From NCBI RefSeq assembly GCF_011317445.1, contig NZ_JAAAPL010000005.1, positions 62,001 through 126,000 of the forward strand: 64,000 bases of DNA, read 5' to 3'. A model generated the notes under the pieces. That model had not been told where the DNA came from and ran no database searches. It worked only from the letters and a program-made list of their open reading frames with translations. Position numbers and translations under genes: made by a program. Source of the stretch: Chelativorans multitrophicus (GTDB taxonomy: Bacteria > Pseudomonadota > Alphaproteobacteria > Rhizobiales > Rhizobiaceae). The first letter of the stretch is position 1. Each line of letters begins with the position of its first letter. This document shows, piece by piece, positions 52,148 to 61,550 of the stretch.

Positions 52148-55100
52148 ATGAACATCGTCATCCCCGCATCGGCCGCCCCGGCGGCAGCCCCCCTTGCCAT
52201 GCCCGGATCCGGGTCCGCAAACCGCGCCGCCGCGATCCTCCGAGCAGCAGAGCTTCTTCTCCCTGCACTCGAGGGCGGCCGCGCGATCAGCGCCAATGTG
52301 CTCGGCGCGGCCATGTCGTCGTCTTTCGGCGGCACGGACGCCGAAGGTCGCTGGGTGTGGAAAGACGCCTATGAGGCGCTCGAAGCCGCCCAGGTCCTGT
52401 TCATGCGCAAGTTTGCACCCGCGATCCTGTCGCGCTCGGCATCGCCGCAGGCGGCACTCGCCTTGATCACGCGGATCGCGCAGCTCATTCCGACCCATAC
52501 CCGCCGGTCCGACGAAAGCCAGGCGATGCAGCAGCTCTCGACGCCGCTGCCGCTCGCCTTCGTGGCGGCGCGTGCGGCGGCGATCGCATCCTCCGACCTC
52601 GTGCTTGAGCCCTCGGCCGGCACTGGCCTGCTCGCCATCCATGCCGAGATCGCGCAGGCCTCGGTTGCGCTCAACGAGCTTGCCGCCACACGCGCCGATT
52701 TGCTCGGCCTGCTCTTCCCGCGGGTTCCGACCTTCCGCCACGACGCAGCCCATATCGACGATCACCTCGATCCGGCCATCGATCCCTCCGTCGCGCTGAT
52801 GAACCCGCCCTTCACGGTGGGCGCCCATGTCGACGGTCACGTCTCGGATGCCGCCTGGCGTCACCTGCGCTCTGCCTTCGCACGCCTGCGGCCCGGCGGC
52901 CGTCTGGTGGCAATCACCGGGACTGGTCTTTCACCCGACAACCCGAAATGGCGGCCCGCTTTCGAGCGCCTGCAGCAGCAGGGCAGGGTCGTTTTCACCG
53001 CCGCGATCGACGGCCGCGTCTATGCCCGTCACGGCACCACGGCCGAAACCCGGCTGACCGTCATCGACAAGTCGCCCGCCGCCGACCCGTCTCGCTTCTT
53101 CGCCTCGCGCGGCAAGGCTCCGGATGTTGAGACGCTGCTGTCCTGGGTCTCCGACGTGCCACCCCGAACGCCCGGCAGCTACCCCGATTCCATCGGAGCG
53201 CTGACGAACAGCATCCTGCGCGACGCGGCCGCCGGAATGACCAGCCGGTCGCGGGCGGCCGGCTCCCACACCGCCGTGGCCAGTCAGGACATCCGCAAAG
53301 CCGCACAACCGGCGAACAAGATCGCGCGCTCCGCTCGACTTGGCCCGATCGAGGCGGTCAACGCTCCTTCGATCCCGCTCGCCTATGAACTGCGCGACTG
53401 GACGCCCGAAGAGGGCGGTCGGCTGTCCGACTCTATCTACGAGCCCTACGCACTCCAGTCGATCCACATTCCCGGCGCGCAGCCCCACCCGACGCCCCTT
53501 GTGCAGTCGGCCGCGATGGCTGCGGTCGCCCCGCCGCGCCCGTCCTACCGGCCGGTTTTGCCGGACGCGATCGTGAGCGAGGGGCTGCTGTCCGATGCAC
53601 AGCTCGAAAGCGTCATCTATGCCGGCGAGGCCCATTCCGGCCATCTCGCCGGCGCCTGGACGGTGGACGAGACCTGCGACGTCGTCTCGGCCGCACCTGA
53701 AAGCGCCGAGAACGCGGTCCGCTTCCGCCGCGGATGGTTCCTCGGCGATGGCACCGGCTGCGGCAAGGGCAGGCAGGTCGCCGGCATTATCCTCGACAAC
53801 TGGCTGCAAGGCCGTCGGCGAGCGGTCTGGATCTCGAAGTCGGACAAGCTTCTGGAAGACGCCCAGCGCGACTGGTCCGCACTCGGCGAGGAACGTCTCC
53901 TTGTCCAGCCATTGTCACGCTATCGGCAGGGCACGCCGATCCGTCTTGCCGAAGGCATTCTCTTCACGACCTATGCGACGCTGCGCTCCCAGGAGCGCGA
54001 CGGCAAGAAGTCCCGCATCGCCCAGATCATCGACTGGGTGAGCCAAGAGGCGGGGAGCGCCGAAGGCGCGACAGGGACGAAAAAGCCCTTCGATGGGGTG
54101 ATCGTCTTCGACGAAGCACACGCCATGGCCAATGCCGCCGGCGGCAAAGGCGAACGCGGCGATGTCGCGCCCTCGCAGCAGGGCAAGGCGGGACTTCGCT
54201 TGCAGCATGCGCTACCCGACGCCCGCGTCGTCTATGTCTCGGCGACCGGCGCCACCGCGGTGGAGAACCTGGCCTACGCCCAGCGCCTCGGCATCTGGGG
54301 CAGCGAGGATTTTCCCTTCGCCAACCGCGCAGAGTTCGTCGCGGCGATAGAGGATGGCGGCGTCGCCGCGATGGAGGTGCTCGCCCGCGACCTCAAGTCG
54401 CTTGGCCTCTACACGTCGCGTTCGCTCTCCTATGACGGCGTCGAATATGACCTGCTCGAGCATGAGCTGACCGAGGAGCAGATCCGCATCTACAATGCCT
54501 ATGCGGACGCCTTCCAGGTCATCCACAACAATTTGACCGCCGCGCTCGAGGCCGCCAATATCACCAGCGAAAGCGGCACGCTGAACCGCAACGCCAAGGC
54601 TGCGGCCCGCTCGGCCTTCGAAAGCACCAAGCAGCGGTTCTTTTCTCACCTCATCACCTCGATGATGACGCCGACGCTGATCGGCGCGATCGAGCAGGAC
54701 CGTGCCGACGGTCATTCGGCCGTCGTGCAGATCGTCTCGACCGGCGAGGCGCTGATGGAGCGCCGGCTGGCCGACATTCCGACCGAAGAATGGTCCGACC
54801 TGCATGTCGACGTGACGCCGCGCGAGTACGTCGGCGGATATCTGATGCATTCCTTCCCGACACAGCTCTTCGAGGAATATTCCGACGCCGACGGCAATGT
54901 CTATTCACGGCCCGTGCATGACGAGGACGGAAACCCGGTTCAATGCCGCGAGGCTGTCCGCCGGCGCGACGAGATGATCGAAAGGCTGGCCTCGCTGCCG
55001 CCGGTCGGCAGCGCACTCGACCAGATCCTCCACCATTTCGGCACGGATATCGTCGCGGAGGTGACTGGCCGCTCACGGCGCATCGTCAAAAAGACCGGCC

Positions 55101-56644
55101 GCGACGGCGTCGACCGGCTGGCGGTCGAGAACCGTCCCGGCTCTGCCAATCTCGCTGAGACGCAAAGCTTCATGGATGACGACAAGAGCGTCCTGATCTT
55201 CAGCGATGCCGGCGGCACCGGACGCTCCTACCACGCGGATCTCGGGGCCCGGAACCAGAGGTTGCGTAAGCACTATCTGCTCGAGGCCGGCTGGCGCGCC
55301 GACAACGCCATCCAGGGTCTCGGACGGACCCACCGCACCAACCAGGCGCAGCCACCCTTGTTCCGGCCGATGGCCGCCAATGTCAAAGCCGGCAAGCGAT
55401 TCCTGTCGACCATAGCGCGGCGTCTCGACACGCTGGGCGCGATCACCCGCGGCCAGCGCCAGACGGGCGGGGCAGGGCTGTTTCGCGCCGAGGACAATCT
55501 CGAAAGCCCCTATGCGCGGGCGGCGCTGCGCCAATTCTACTATCTGCTGCATCAGGGCAAGGTCGACGGCTGCTCACTGACGACCTTCGAGACCGTCACC
55601 GGTCTATCGCTGACCACCGACGAGGGCGGGTTGCGCGACGAGCTGCCACCGATCACCACCTGGCTCAACCGGCTGCTGGCGCTGCGCATCGAAACCCAGA
55701 ACCTGCTGTTCGAGGTGTTCGAGCAGCTGATGACGGCCAAAATCGAAGGCGCCATCGCTGCCGGCACCTACGACAGGGGTTTGGAGACGATCACGGCGGA
55801 AAGCATCGTCGTCACCGATCGCCGGACCGTCTACACCCATCCGGTCTCGGGTGCGCAGTCGCATGTGCTGACTGTGGCGCGGAAGGACCGCGTTCGTCCT
55901 CTCGGCCTGGCCGACGTGTTGGCTATCGCCCGCGCGGAGCCGCAGTCGGTCCTGCTGGTCAACACGCGGTCGAACCGCGCGGCGATCCAGCTGCCGACGG
56001 CGAGCCTGATGCTCGATGACGGCGCGATAGAGCATCGTGTTCGTCTCCTGCGGCCGACCGACGAGCTGCGCTTCGGTCTCAATGCCCTTGCCGAAACGCA
56101 CTGGCAACCAGCCGACCGGAAACTGTTCTGCGAGCTCTGGCAGGCGGAGGTGGCAACGGTCCCTGAGTTCACCACCAGCAGCTTCCACATCGTCACCGGC
56201 CTGCTCTTGCCGATCTGGCGGCGGCTTCCCGATCACGATTGCCAGGTCTACCGGATCCAGACCGACGCCGGTGAACGCATCATCGGCCGCCACATCGCGC
56301 CGACCCTGGTCGCAACCATGCTGCGCAATCTCGGTATCGACCATGTTCCTTCGCTATCCACCGATGATGCGTGGGCCGGCCTCATCGATGGGCGCATTGG
56401 GTTGCAGCTAACAGACGGACTGGTCGTCCGCCGCAGCCGGGTCATGAACGACTATCGCGTCGAGTTGATCGGCTTCACCGATGCGACGGTTCCCCGGCTG
56501 AAGGCCCTTGGCCTGACCCCGGAAATCATTTCCTGGAAGCTGCGCCTGTTCATCCCGACCGGCGCCGGCGGCTCCACCATCCTTACCTCGCTCCTCGACC
56601 GCCATACGGTGGTCGGCATCACCGACCGTTCCTCGGCCGCTTGA
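52148..56644 (+). CDS. N6-adenine methylase fused to Strawberry-notch-type helicase
   Basis: 1498 residues. The N-terminal third is a Rossmann methyltransferase (SAM motif LEPSAGTGLLAIHAE near 153-167, catalytic MNPPF near 218-222). The rest is a superfamily-2 helicase of the Strawberry-notch (SBNO) type: FLGDGTGCGKGRQVAG near 531-546, a DEAH box (VFDEAHAMANA) near 655 and the late motif GLGRTHRTNQAQPP near 1057. Such giant proteins are common on rhizobial plasmids and integrative elements and may protect or process transferred DNA. It heads an apparent operon with the Toprim gene. An earlier in-frame start at 52025 lacks similarity. Confidence 0.88.
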   Translation: MNIVIPASAAPAAAPLAMPGSGSANRAAAILRAAELLLPALEGGRAISANVLGAAMSSSFGGTDAEGRWVWKDAYEALEAAQVLFMRKFAPAILSRSASPQAALALITRIAQLIPTHTRRSDESQAMQQLSTPLPLAFVAARAAAIASSDLVLEPSAGTGLLAIHAEIAQASVALNELAATRADLLGLLFPRVPTFRHDAAHIDDHLDPAIDPSVALMNPPFTVGAHVDGHVSDAAWRHLRSAFARLRPGGRLVAITGTGLSPDNPKWRPAFERLQQQGRVVFTAAIDGRVYARHGTTAETRLTVIDKSPAADPSRFFASRGKAPDVETLLSWVSDVPPRTPGSYPDSIGALTNSILRDAAAGMTSRSRAAGSHTAVASQDIRKAAQPANKIARSARLGPIEAVNAPSIPLAYELRDWTPEEGGRLSDSIYEPYALQSIHIPGAQPHPTPLVQSAAMAAVAPPRPSYRPVLPDAIVSEGLLSDAQLESVIYAGEAHSGHLAGAWTVDETCDVVSAAPESAENAVRFRRGWFLGDGTGCGKGRQVAGIILDNWLQGRRRAVWISKSDKLLEDAQRDWSALGEERLLVQPLSRYRQGTPIRLAEGILFTTYATLRSQERDGKKSRIAQIIDWVSQEAGSAEGATGTKKPFDGVIVFDEAHAMANAAGGKGERGDVAPSQQGKAGLRLQHALPDARVVYVSATGATAVENLAYAQRLGIWGSEDFPFANRAEFVAAIEDGGVAAMEVLARDLKSLGLYTSRSLSYDGVEYDLLEHELTEEQIRIYNAYADAFQVIHNNLTAALEAANITSESGTLNRNAKAAARSAFESTKQRFFSHLITSMMTPTLIGAIEQDRADGHSAVVQIVSTGEALMERRLADIPTEEWSDLHVDVTPREYVGGYLMHSFPTQLFEEYSDADGNVYSRPVHDEDGNPVQCREAVRRRDEMIERLASLPPVGSALDQILHHFGTDIVAEVTGRSRRIVKKTGRDGVDRLAVENRPGSANLAETQSFMDDDKSVLIFSDAGGTGRSYHADLGARNQRLRKHYLLEAGWRADNAIQGLGRTHRTNQAQPPLFRPMAANVKAGKRFLSTIARRLDTLGAITRGQRQTGGAGLFRAEDNLESPYARAALRQFYYLLHQGKVDGCSLTTFETVTGLSLTTDEGGLRDELPPITTWLNRLLALRIETQNLLFEVFEQLMTAKIEGAIAAGTYDRGLETITAESIVVTDRRTVYTHPVSGAQSHVLTVARKDRVRPLGLADVLAIARAEPQSVLLVNTRSNRAAIQLPTASLMLDDGAIEHRVRLLRPTDELRFGLNALAETHWQPADRKLFCELWQAEVATVPEFTTSSFHIVTGLLLPIWRRLPDHDCQVYRIQTDAGERIIGRHIAPTLVATMLRNLGIDHVPSLSTDDAWAGLIDGRIGLQLTDGLVVRRSRVMNDYRVELIGFTDATVPRLKALGLTPEIISWKLRLFIPTGAGGSTILTSLLDRHTVVGITDRSSAA

Positions 56645-56659
56645 GCGAGGGAGGTGATC

Positions 56660-57697
56660 ATGACCGGCTCGGCCTCCGAGCTGGCGCGCCGCCTTGGCGA
56701 CCATGCCGAGGCCGTGTGCCGCGAATATCTCTCCAATGGCCATCGCGCCGGCAACTACTGGATCGTCGGCGATGTCCGCAACACGCGCGGCCGCTCCATG
56801 CATGTGCGGCTCAGGGTCAATGCCAAAGGTCCAGCTGGAAAGTGGGTTGACGAGCAAAGCGGCGAGCATGGTGATCTGCTCGACGTGATCGAGCATAGCT
56901 GTGGTCTCACCGAGTTCCGCCACGTCGCCGATGAAGCCCGGCGGTTTCTTGCCCTGCTGCGCCCCGAAACCGTGCGCGCGGAGCGCGAGCCCGCCGCGGC
57001 ACGCGGCTCGCCCGACGCCGCGCGTCGCCTCTTCGCCATGTCGCAGCCGATCGCCGGCACGCTTGCCGAGCGCTATCTTGCCGGCCGCGGCATCCTGCTT
57101 GGCCCTCGCGAGCGATCCCTGCGCTTCCATCCCGGCTGCTACTACCGGGATCTTCTGACGGGCGAGACGCTCACGCTTCCCGCCCTGATCGCCGCAGTCA
57201 CCGGCCTCGACGGTAGGATCACCGGCCTGCAGCGCACCTGGCTTGATCCGGCAGGCAACGGCAAGGCGCAACTCGCCGATCCGCGCCGCTCGCTTGGCCA
57301 CCTGCTGGGCAACGGCATCTGGCTCGGCCTCCACCCCGGCACGCCCGTCCCGGTCATGGCGGCAGGCGAGGGTTTCGAGACGATGGCATCGCTCCGCACG
57401 GTAATGCCTTCGCTGCCGGTTGCCGCCGCCACCTCGGCCAATCACCTTGCGGGCCTTTGCTTCCCGCCCGGCTGCCGTCGCCTCTACATCGCGGCCGATG
57501 CCGACGCTGCCGGCCGGCACGGCATCGAGCGGCTCAGCCAGCGCGCCGGCGAGGCCGGTATTCTCGCACTGGCGTTGCGGCCGCAGCTCGGCGACTTCAA
57601 CGACGATCTGCGCCATCTCGGCCCGGCAAGCCTCGTCGCCTGGCTGCGGGACCAGCTCATCCCGGACGATGCCGGTCTCTTGCCTCCGTCCGGATGA
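56660..57697 (+). CDS. Toprim-domain primase-like protein
   Basis: 345 residues, 15 bp after the helicase stop, with GGGAGGTG upstream. An N-terminal domain (RLRVNAKGPAGKWVDEQSGE) of the type found before plasmid Toprim domains is followed by the Toprim core: PVMAAGEGFETMASL near 233-247 (catalytic Glu) and LYIAADADAAGRHG near 275-288 (DxD). The family provides priming or nucleotidyl-transfer activity in plasmid replication or transfer. It is probably cotranscribed with the methylase-helicase. Confidence 0.85.
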   Translation: MTGSASELARRLGDHAEAVCREYLSNGHRAGNYWIVGDVRNTRGRSMHVRLRVNAKGPAGKWVDEQSGEHGDLLDVIEHSCGLTEFRHVADEARRFLALLRPETVRAEREPAAARGSPDAARRLFAMSQPIAGTLAERYLAGRGILLGPRERSLRFHPGCYYRDLLTGETLTLPALIAAVTGLDGRITGLQRTWLDPAGNGKAQLADPRRSLGHLLGNGIWLGLHPGTPVPVMAAGEGFETMASLRTVMPSLPVAAATSANHLAGLCFPPGCRRLYIAADADAAGRHGIERLSQRAGEAGILALALRPQLGDFNDDLRHLGPASLVAWLRDQLIPDDAGLLPPSG

Positions 57698-57943
57698 ACG
57701 GACCGCGCCGGCGGGCGGGCAGGGGTGGCGTCAGCGGAAGACCGGCAGGCATGGCGTTGGTCCGGCGGAGAGGCCGCGCCCGCGGCCTGCCTGAGAGGCG
57801 ATCCCTGCCACCCCCCGGTCACGGCCGCAACGGCTGCGCCGTCCTCCGCTTCGCTCCGGCCTTCGGTGCGGCCGCGCCCGGGGCGCGGCCGGGATGCGCT
57901 GTCAGGCCGCGATCGGCGCGGCCACAACCGACGGAGACACGCC

Positions 57944-58885
57944 ATGACCTACGAGCTTCCTTTCGATGACGCCTACGAGCCCTACCACGCCTCCTCGCCG
58001 ACCGACCGCGTCATCCTCGAACTGCAGATGTACGGCCATCGCCCGCATCAGGACGAGCCCGATCCCAGACCCTTGCCCGACGACGAGGTGATCCGGGCCG
58101 GCCTCGCAGGGATCGTCGAGACCTTCGCTGGCATGCTCAGCGACACCAGGCTCGAACCCGACCTCGACGACCTGCTCTGGTCCTTCGCCAACGTCTTCCA
58201 TCGCGCGGCCGAGCGCATCGCACGCGACCTCGACCGTAACGAGGAGGCGCAGCGCTCGAGCCAGCGCGAGCAGGACGGCTCGGAAGTGAAGTCCGTCGAG
58301 CTGGAACGGCTCACGGCAGAGGGCATCACCTATTTGGAGCGCCGCAACGCCTTCGAGATCATGCGCGACGAGGCGGCCGACCTCTACGAGGCGCATACCG
58401 GGTCGGCCTGGCGGCCACGCACCGGCTCCAAGGTGAACCACCAGGCGATGACAGCCGCGGTGATCGACTCGCGCGACTTCCTCACTGCACGCCGCCGCGC
58501 CGAGACCGAGGTGCTTATCCCGGCCGGCACCAAGATCGCCTTCGCGGGCGGGCTCGACTTCAACGATCACGAGCTAATCTGGGACGCGCTCGACAAGGCC
58601 CGCGAGAAGCATCCCGACATGGTGCTGCTCCACGGCGGAAGCCCACGTGGCGCGGAACGCATCGCCGCCTGCTGGGCCGAGAACCGCAAGGTCACGCAGA
58701 TCGCCTTCAAGCCCGACTGGAACCGGCACGCGAAAGCGGCACCGTTCCGGCGCAACGACCAGCTGCTGTCGGTGATGCCGGTGGGTGTCATAGTCTTCCC
58801 TGGCTCCGGCATCACTGAGAACCTGGCCGACAAGGCGCGTCGGTTCGGCATCCCCGTCTGGCGCTTCACGGAGGGCGGCGCGTGA
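57944..58885 (+). CDS. DUF2493 (SLOG/YspA-like) protein
   Basis: 313 residues starting MTYELPFDDAYEPYHASSPT. The C-terminal 130 residues are a Rossmann-like DUF2493 domain (KIAFAGGLDFNDHELIWDAL, then LLHGGSPRGAERIAACWAEN and VIVFPGSGITENLADKA), part of the SLOG superfamily of nucleotide-sensing proteins. The N-terminal half is helical and acidic. The family is a regular member of such plasmid modules and its function is unknown. The 246-bp gap upstream is GC-rich and empty. Confidence 0.82.
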   Translation: MTYELPFDDAYEPYHASSPTDRVILELQMYGHRPHQDEPDPRPLPDDEVIRAGLAGIVETFAGMLSDTRLEPDLDDLLWSFANVFHRAAERIARDLDRNEEAQRSSQREQDGSEVKSVELERLTAEGITYLERRNAFEIMRDEAADLYEAHTGSAWRPRTGSKVNHQAMTAAVIDSRDFLTARRRAETEVLIPAGTKIAFAGGLDFNDHELIWDALDKAREKHPDMVLLHGGSPRGAERIAACWAENRKVTQIAFKPDWNRHAKAAPFRRNDQLLSVMPVGVIVFPGSGITENLADKARRFGIPVWRFTEGGA

Positions 58886-59022
58886 GCGTCGCCCCTATCG
58901 CGACGCGCCGGCGACGACGCGTCGCACGACGGCAGTCGACGCAGCTCACCATGTCACCTTCGCGCCAGAGGGAGAGGCGGGTGGGATAGGGGTGGGGCGT
59001 TGCAGGAAAAAGGAGAGCCACC

Positions 59023-59556
59023 ATGGCGATGATATTCATAGGCGGGTCGCGCGACATCGTCGCCCTGCCTGACCCCGCGATCGAACGCATCGCATCGATC
59101 GTCGCTGCCGAGCACGGCGTGTTGATCGGCGACGCGCCAGGAGCCGATGCGGAGGCGCAAAGCCTGCTCGCGGGCTACGGCTACGAGCATGTCGGCGTCT
59201 TCCATGCCGGCAGGGAGCCGCGCAACAATCTCGGCGACTGGGCTGCCTACCACATCCCCCCGCCAGCCGGCGCAAAGGGCTTTGCTGTTCATGCCGAGAA
59301 GGATCGTGAGATGGCCCGGCGCGCCGACTACGGGCTCATGATCTGGAACGGCATCTCGCCAGGCACCGCCCTCAACGTGCTCCGTCTCGCGTTGATCGGA
59401 TCGCCGTGCGTCGTCTACGATACGATGCGCAGCATGGTGACGACCACATACAGCGCCGCCGATTGGCAAGCCATGCTCGACAATGCCGGCGCCGAGGTCC
59501 GCCGGCAGATCGAGACCCGCATGACGCCGGACGAGCGTCTGGCGCTCGCTGAGTGA
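59023..59556 (+). CDS. SLOG-like Rossmann-fold protein
   Basis: 177 residues. MAMIFIGGSRDIVALPDPAI, then HGVLIGDAPGADAEAQSLL and YGLMIWNGISPGTALNVLRL form the GG...GDAPGAD...WNG pattern of SLOG/DprA-like nucleotide-binding folds. AGGAGAG before the start. Probably related to the DUF2493 neighbour, with which it could act on a nucleotide signal; that link is inference. Confidence 0.7.
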   Translation: MAMIFIGGSRDIVALPDPAIERIASIVAAEHGVLIGDAPGADAEAQSLLAGYGYEHVGVFHAGREPRNNLGDWAAYHIPPPAGAKGFAVHAEKDREMARRADYGLMIWNGISPGTALNVLRLALIGSPCVVYDTMRSMVTTTYSAADWQAMLDNAGAEVRRQIETRMTPDERLALAE

Positions 59557-59692
59557 TTGGCACGTCCACCGTCCCGCCCCGCCCCGGCGCCGGACCTCGC
59601 CTTCGCAACGGCGCTTGATCGTTCGTCCGCGCCTGCCCCTCGACGGCACCGGGGCATAAAGCCGACCCCTCGCGGGGCCGACCCTGCTTGCC

Positions 59693-60016
59693 TCACTGCG
59701 GGTTGTTCCAGAGGCTGATCGTCACTTTGTCGCCCGTCAGCGGGCCAGGAACGACACTGCCAAGAGCACGTCCATCACCTGGCCAGGCAGGACCGATGCG
59801 CATCCATCCCCATGCGCTGCGAGGCCGGATCGCCACCGGTCGCGATCACGAAGCCGGTGCGCTTGTTGATGACCCTGTAGTCGGGTGCTCTCCTCGCGAC
59901 TTGGTCACGTGGGGAGAGCGTGGTGGGCCGGTGACGCGCAGCGGGTGCAGCGTCCCATCCATCTGGCCGGTGTCCTGGCGCTGGGTCTGCGATGATGGCC
60001 GGTGATCCAGCGCCAT
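59693..60016 (-). pseudogene. DUF736 protein, decayed copy in inverted orientation
   Basis: On the minus strand the text TGQMDGTLHPLRVTG, PDYRVINKRTGFVIA and the end KVTISLWNNPQ match the intact DUF736 gene at 60279, but in three different frames and with missing residues. The terminal bases and about 40 bp beyond the stop are also similar to those past the intact gene, in inverted orientation, so a segment larger than the gene was copied. Not functional as read. Confidence 0.7.
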
Positions 60017-60278
60017 CGGCCGCATCCGGACCATTCCCGTGTCATGTCGCCTTTGTAGAGGACCGCCTGCCTTTTGCGGTCAACCCCCAAGGGGGTACTC
60101 TCGGCAAAAATTCAGAAAAATTCGATTTCGGTTCTTTGTTTGCGGGCAGGCGAAGGGCCTGCCCGCGTTTTTCGGCAAATAGAATTTTCCAGAATTTTCG
60201 CCGAGATGACCGCAGCAGGACGGTCCTCTCCTTTGGCGCCATCGGGAATGGTCCCGATGCAACCGAAGGAGAAGTACC

Positions 60279-60602
60279 ATGGCCACCACGATCGCAAACC
60301 TCACCACCAAGGCAGACGGCTCGATGGAGGGCGTCTTCGCCACACTGCGGGTCAACGCACCGATCACCCTCGTCCCGAACGCCAGCAAGTCTAGCGAGGA
60401 CGCACCCGACTACCGCATCCTCAACAAGCGCACTGGCTTCGAGATCGGCGCCTGCTGGTTCCGCACCTCGCAACGCACGGGCAAGGAGACGCTCTCCGTC
60501 AAGCTCGAGGCGCCCGAGATCGGCGTGATCTTCGGCAACCTCGCCCCGGCCCCCGGCGGCGACGAGAGCAAGAAGGTCATCCTCTGGAACAACCCGCAGT
60601 GA
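60279..60602 (+). CDS. DUF736 family protein
   Basis: 107 residues starting MATTIANLTTKADGSMEGVF, a small DUF736 protein with the closing motif KKVILWNNPQ. The family is abundant on rhizobial plasmids and conjugative elements; its role is unknown. AGGAGAAG lies seven bases before the ATG. The AT-rich upstream run (60105-60190, with AAAAATTC and GAATTTT motifs) is a likely promoter region. Confidence 0.85.
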   Translation: MATTIANLTTKADGSMEGVFATLRVNAPITLVPNASKSSEDAPDYRILNKRTGFEIGACWFRTSQRTGKETLSVKLEAPEIGVIFGNLAPAPGGDESKKVILWNNPQ

Positions 60603-60664
60603 GGCAGGACGGGCCGGTCTCGCGAGGGGTCGGCCCTCTCCACCCGTCACGCAAGGAGGATGCC

Positions 60665-60994
60665 ATGAGCCGCTACGTCATCACCGTCACAGGCGAAAGC
60701 CGAACCGATCCGGAGGCCGTCATCGGCTACGACCCGCCGCTTCAGACCTACTTCCTGCAAGCCTTCCCGCATGAGGAGACCGACGACCCCGCACTCTGGA
60801 TCGGCACCAAGCCCCACGAGATGGAGACGCTCGACGACCTCCATCGCGCAGCGCTCGCCGAAGGATACGACTTCATGCCGCTGCCGTCCGGGGTCGCCGC
60901 GAAGCTCGTCGCCGACAAAGGCGCGGCCGCCGGTCGACCGAACCCAGACGGAGCAATCGGCGAACTTCTCAAGCGCCTCAATCAGCCAGACTAG
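60665..60994 (+). CDS. Small conserved hypothetical accessory protein
   Basis: 109 residues starting MSRYVITVTGESRTDPEAVI, with AAGGAGG before the start. The text HEETDDPALWIGTKPHEMET is a recognisable but unnamed plasmid family. It follows DUF736 by 62 bp and ends just ahead of a strong terminator. No function can be given. Confidence 0.68.
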   Translation: MSRYVITVTGESRTDPEAVIGYDPPLQTYFLQAFPHEETDDPALWIGTKPHEMETLDDLHRAALAEGYDFMPLPSGVAAKLVADKGAAAGRPNPDGAIGELLKRLNQPD

Positions 60995-61335
60995 GCGCGC
61001 GCTCCATAAGAAGGGCCGGCGACGGAGCAATCCGTTGCCGGCCCTTTTTTCGCCCGCGGTGACGGGTCAACTACATAATCGTCGCAAACCGCGCCGCCTA
61101 TCTCCCGATAGCCCCGCCGGGTCTTGGCCTGCTCGATGGCGTCGAGGGCGACCAGCGCTTCATTCTCATCCGCGAAAAGGTCGATGCGCACGCGTCCGAT
61201 GGTCCCAATCCTGCCCCACTCTCGAACGACTGCGATGTCGCCGAACAGACTCCGCCCGACCGAAAGTTTGTAGAACCGCGCCATGTTGCGTGCGGGATCA
61301 ATACGATGGAGATATGCGGCGGCTTCTGTCGGCAT
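60991..61335 (-). CDS. WGR-domain protein
   Basis: 114 residues with a WGR domain: NMARFYKLSVGRSLFGDIAV and REWGRIGTIGRVRID, carrying the Trp-Gly-Arg signature. WGR domains bind nucleic acid, as in PARP proteins, and small stand-alone versions are common on rhizobial mobile DNA. The gene is convergent with the previous one, overlapping it by 4 bp, and its end contains the terminator of that gene. Confidence 0.85.
   Translation of the reverse strand: MPTEAAAYLHRIDPARNMARFYKLSVGRSLFGDIAVVREWGRIGTIGRVRIDLFADENEALVALDAIEQAKTRRGYREIGGAVCDDYVVDPSPRAKKGPATDCSVAGPSYGARA
61011..61050 (+). terminator. Rho-independent terminator
   Basis: AAGGGCCGGC (61011-61020) pairs with GCCGGCCCTT (61037-61046), extended inward by ACGG and CCGT, and six T residues follow. 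It ends the plus-strand gene at 60665 and lies inside the last codons of the convergent WGR gene. Confidence 0.85.
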
Positions 61336-61550
61336 AAGGCGACATTCGCGGACTGTTGCCCGCTTCGTCCAACGACTTCGACGAATCGATGTGGCCCTAT
61401 CGATTCAAGACGCTGATACGTCGGAGGTCGCTACCGATTTGGGCGAGCCGCCTTCGGTGGGCGGGCTCTACTCGCGGCGTGCCGCCGCTCCCCGAGCCGG
61501 CTTCGCCGTCTCGGCCTTCGGTGACGATCCCTCTCGCGGGGCGCTCGGCA

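Noticed and set aside
51962-52864. Long N-terminal extension of the DUF1173 gene
   Set aside because: It overlaps the divergent helicase gene, and the paralogue starts at the equivalent of 51961.
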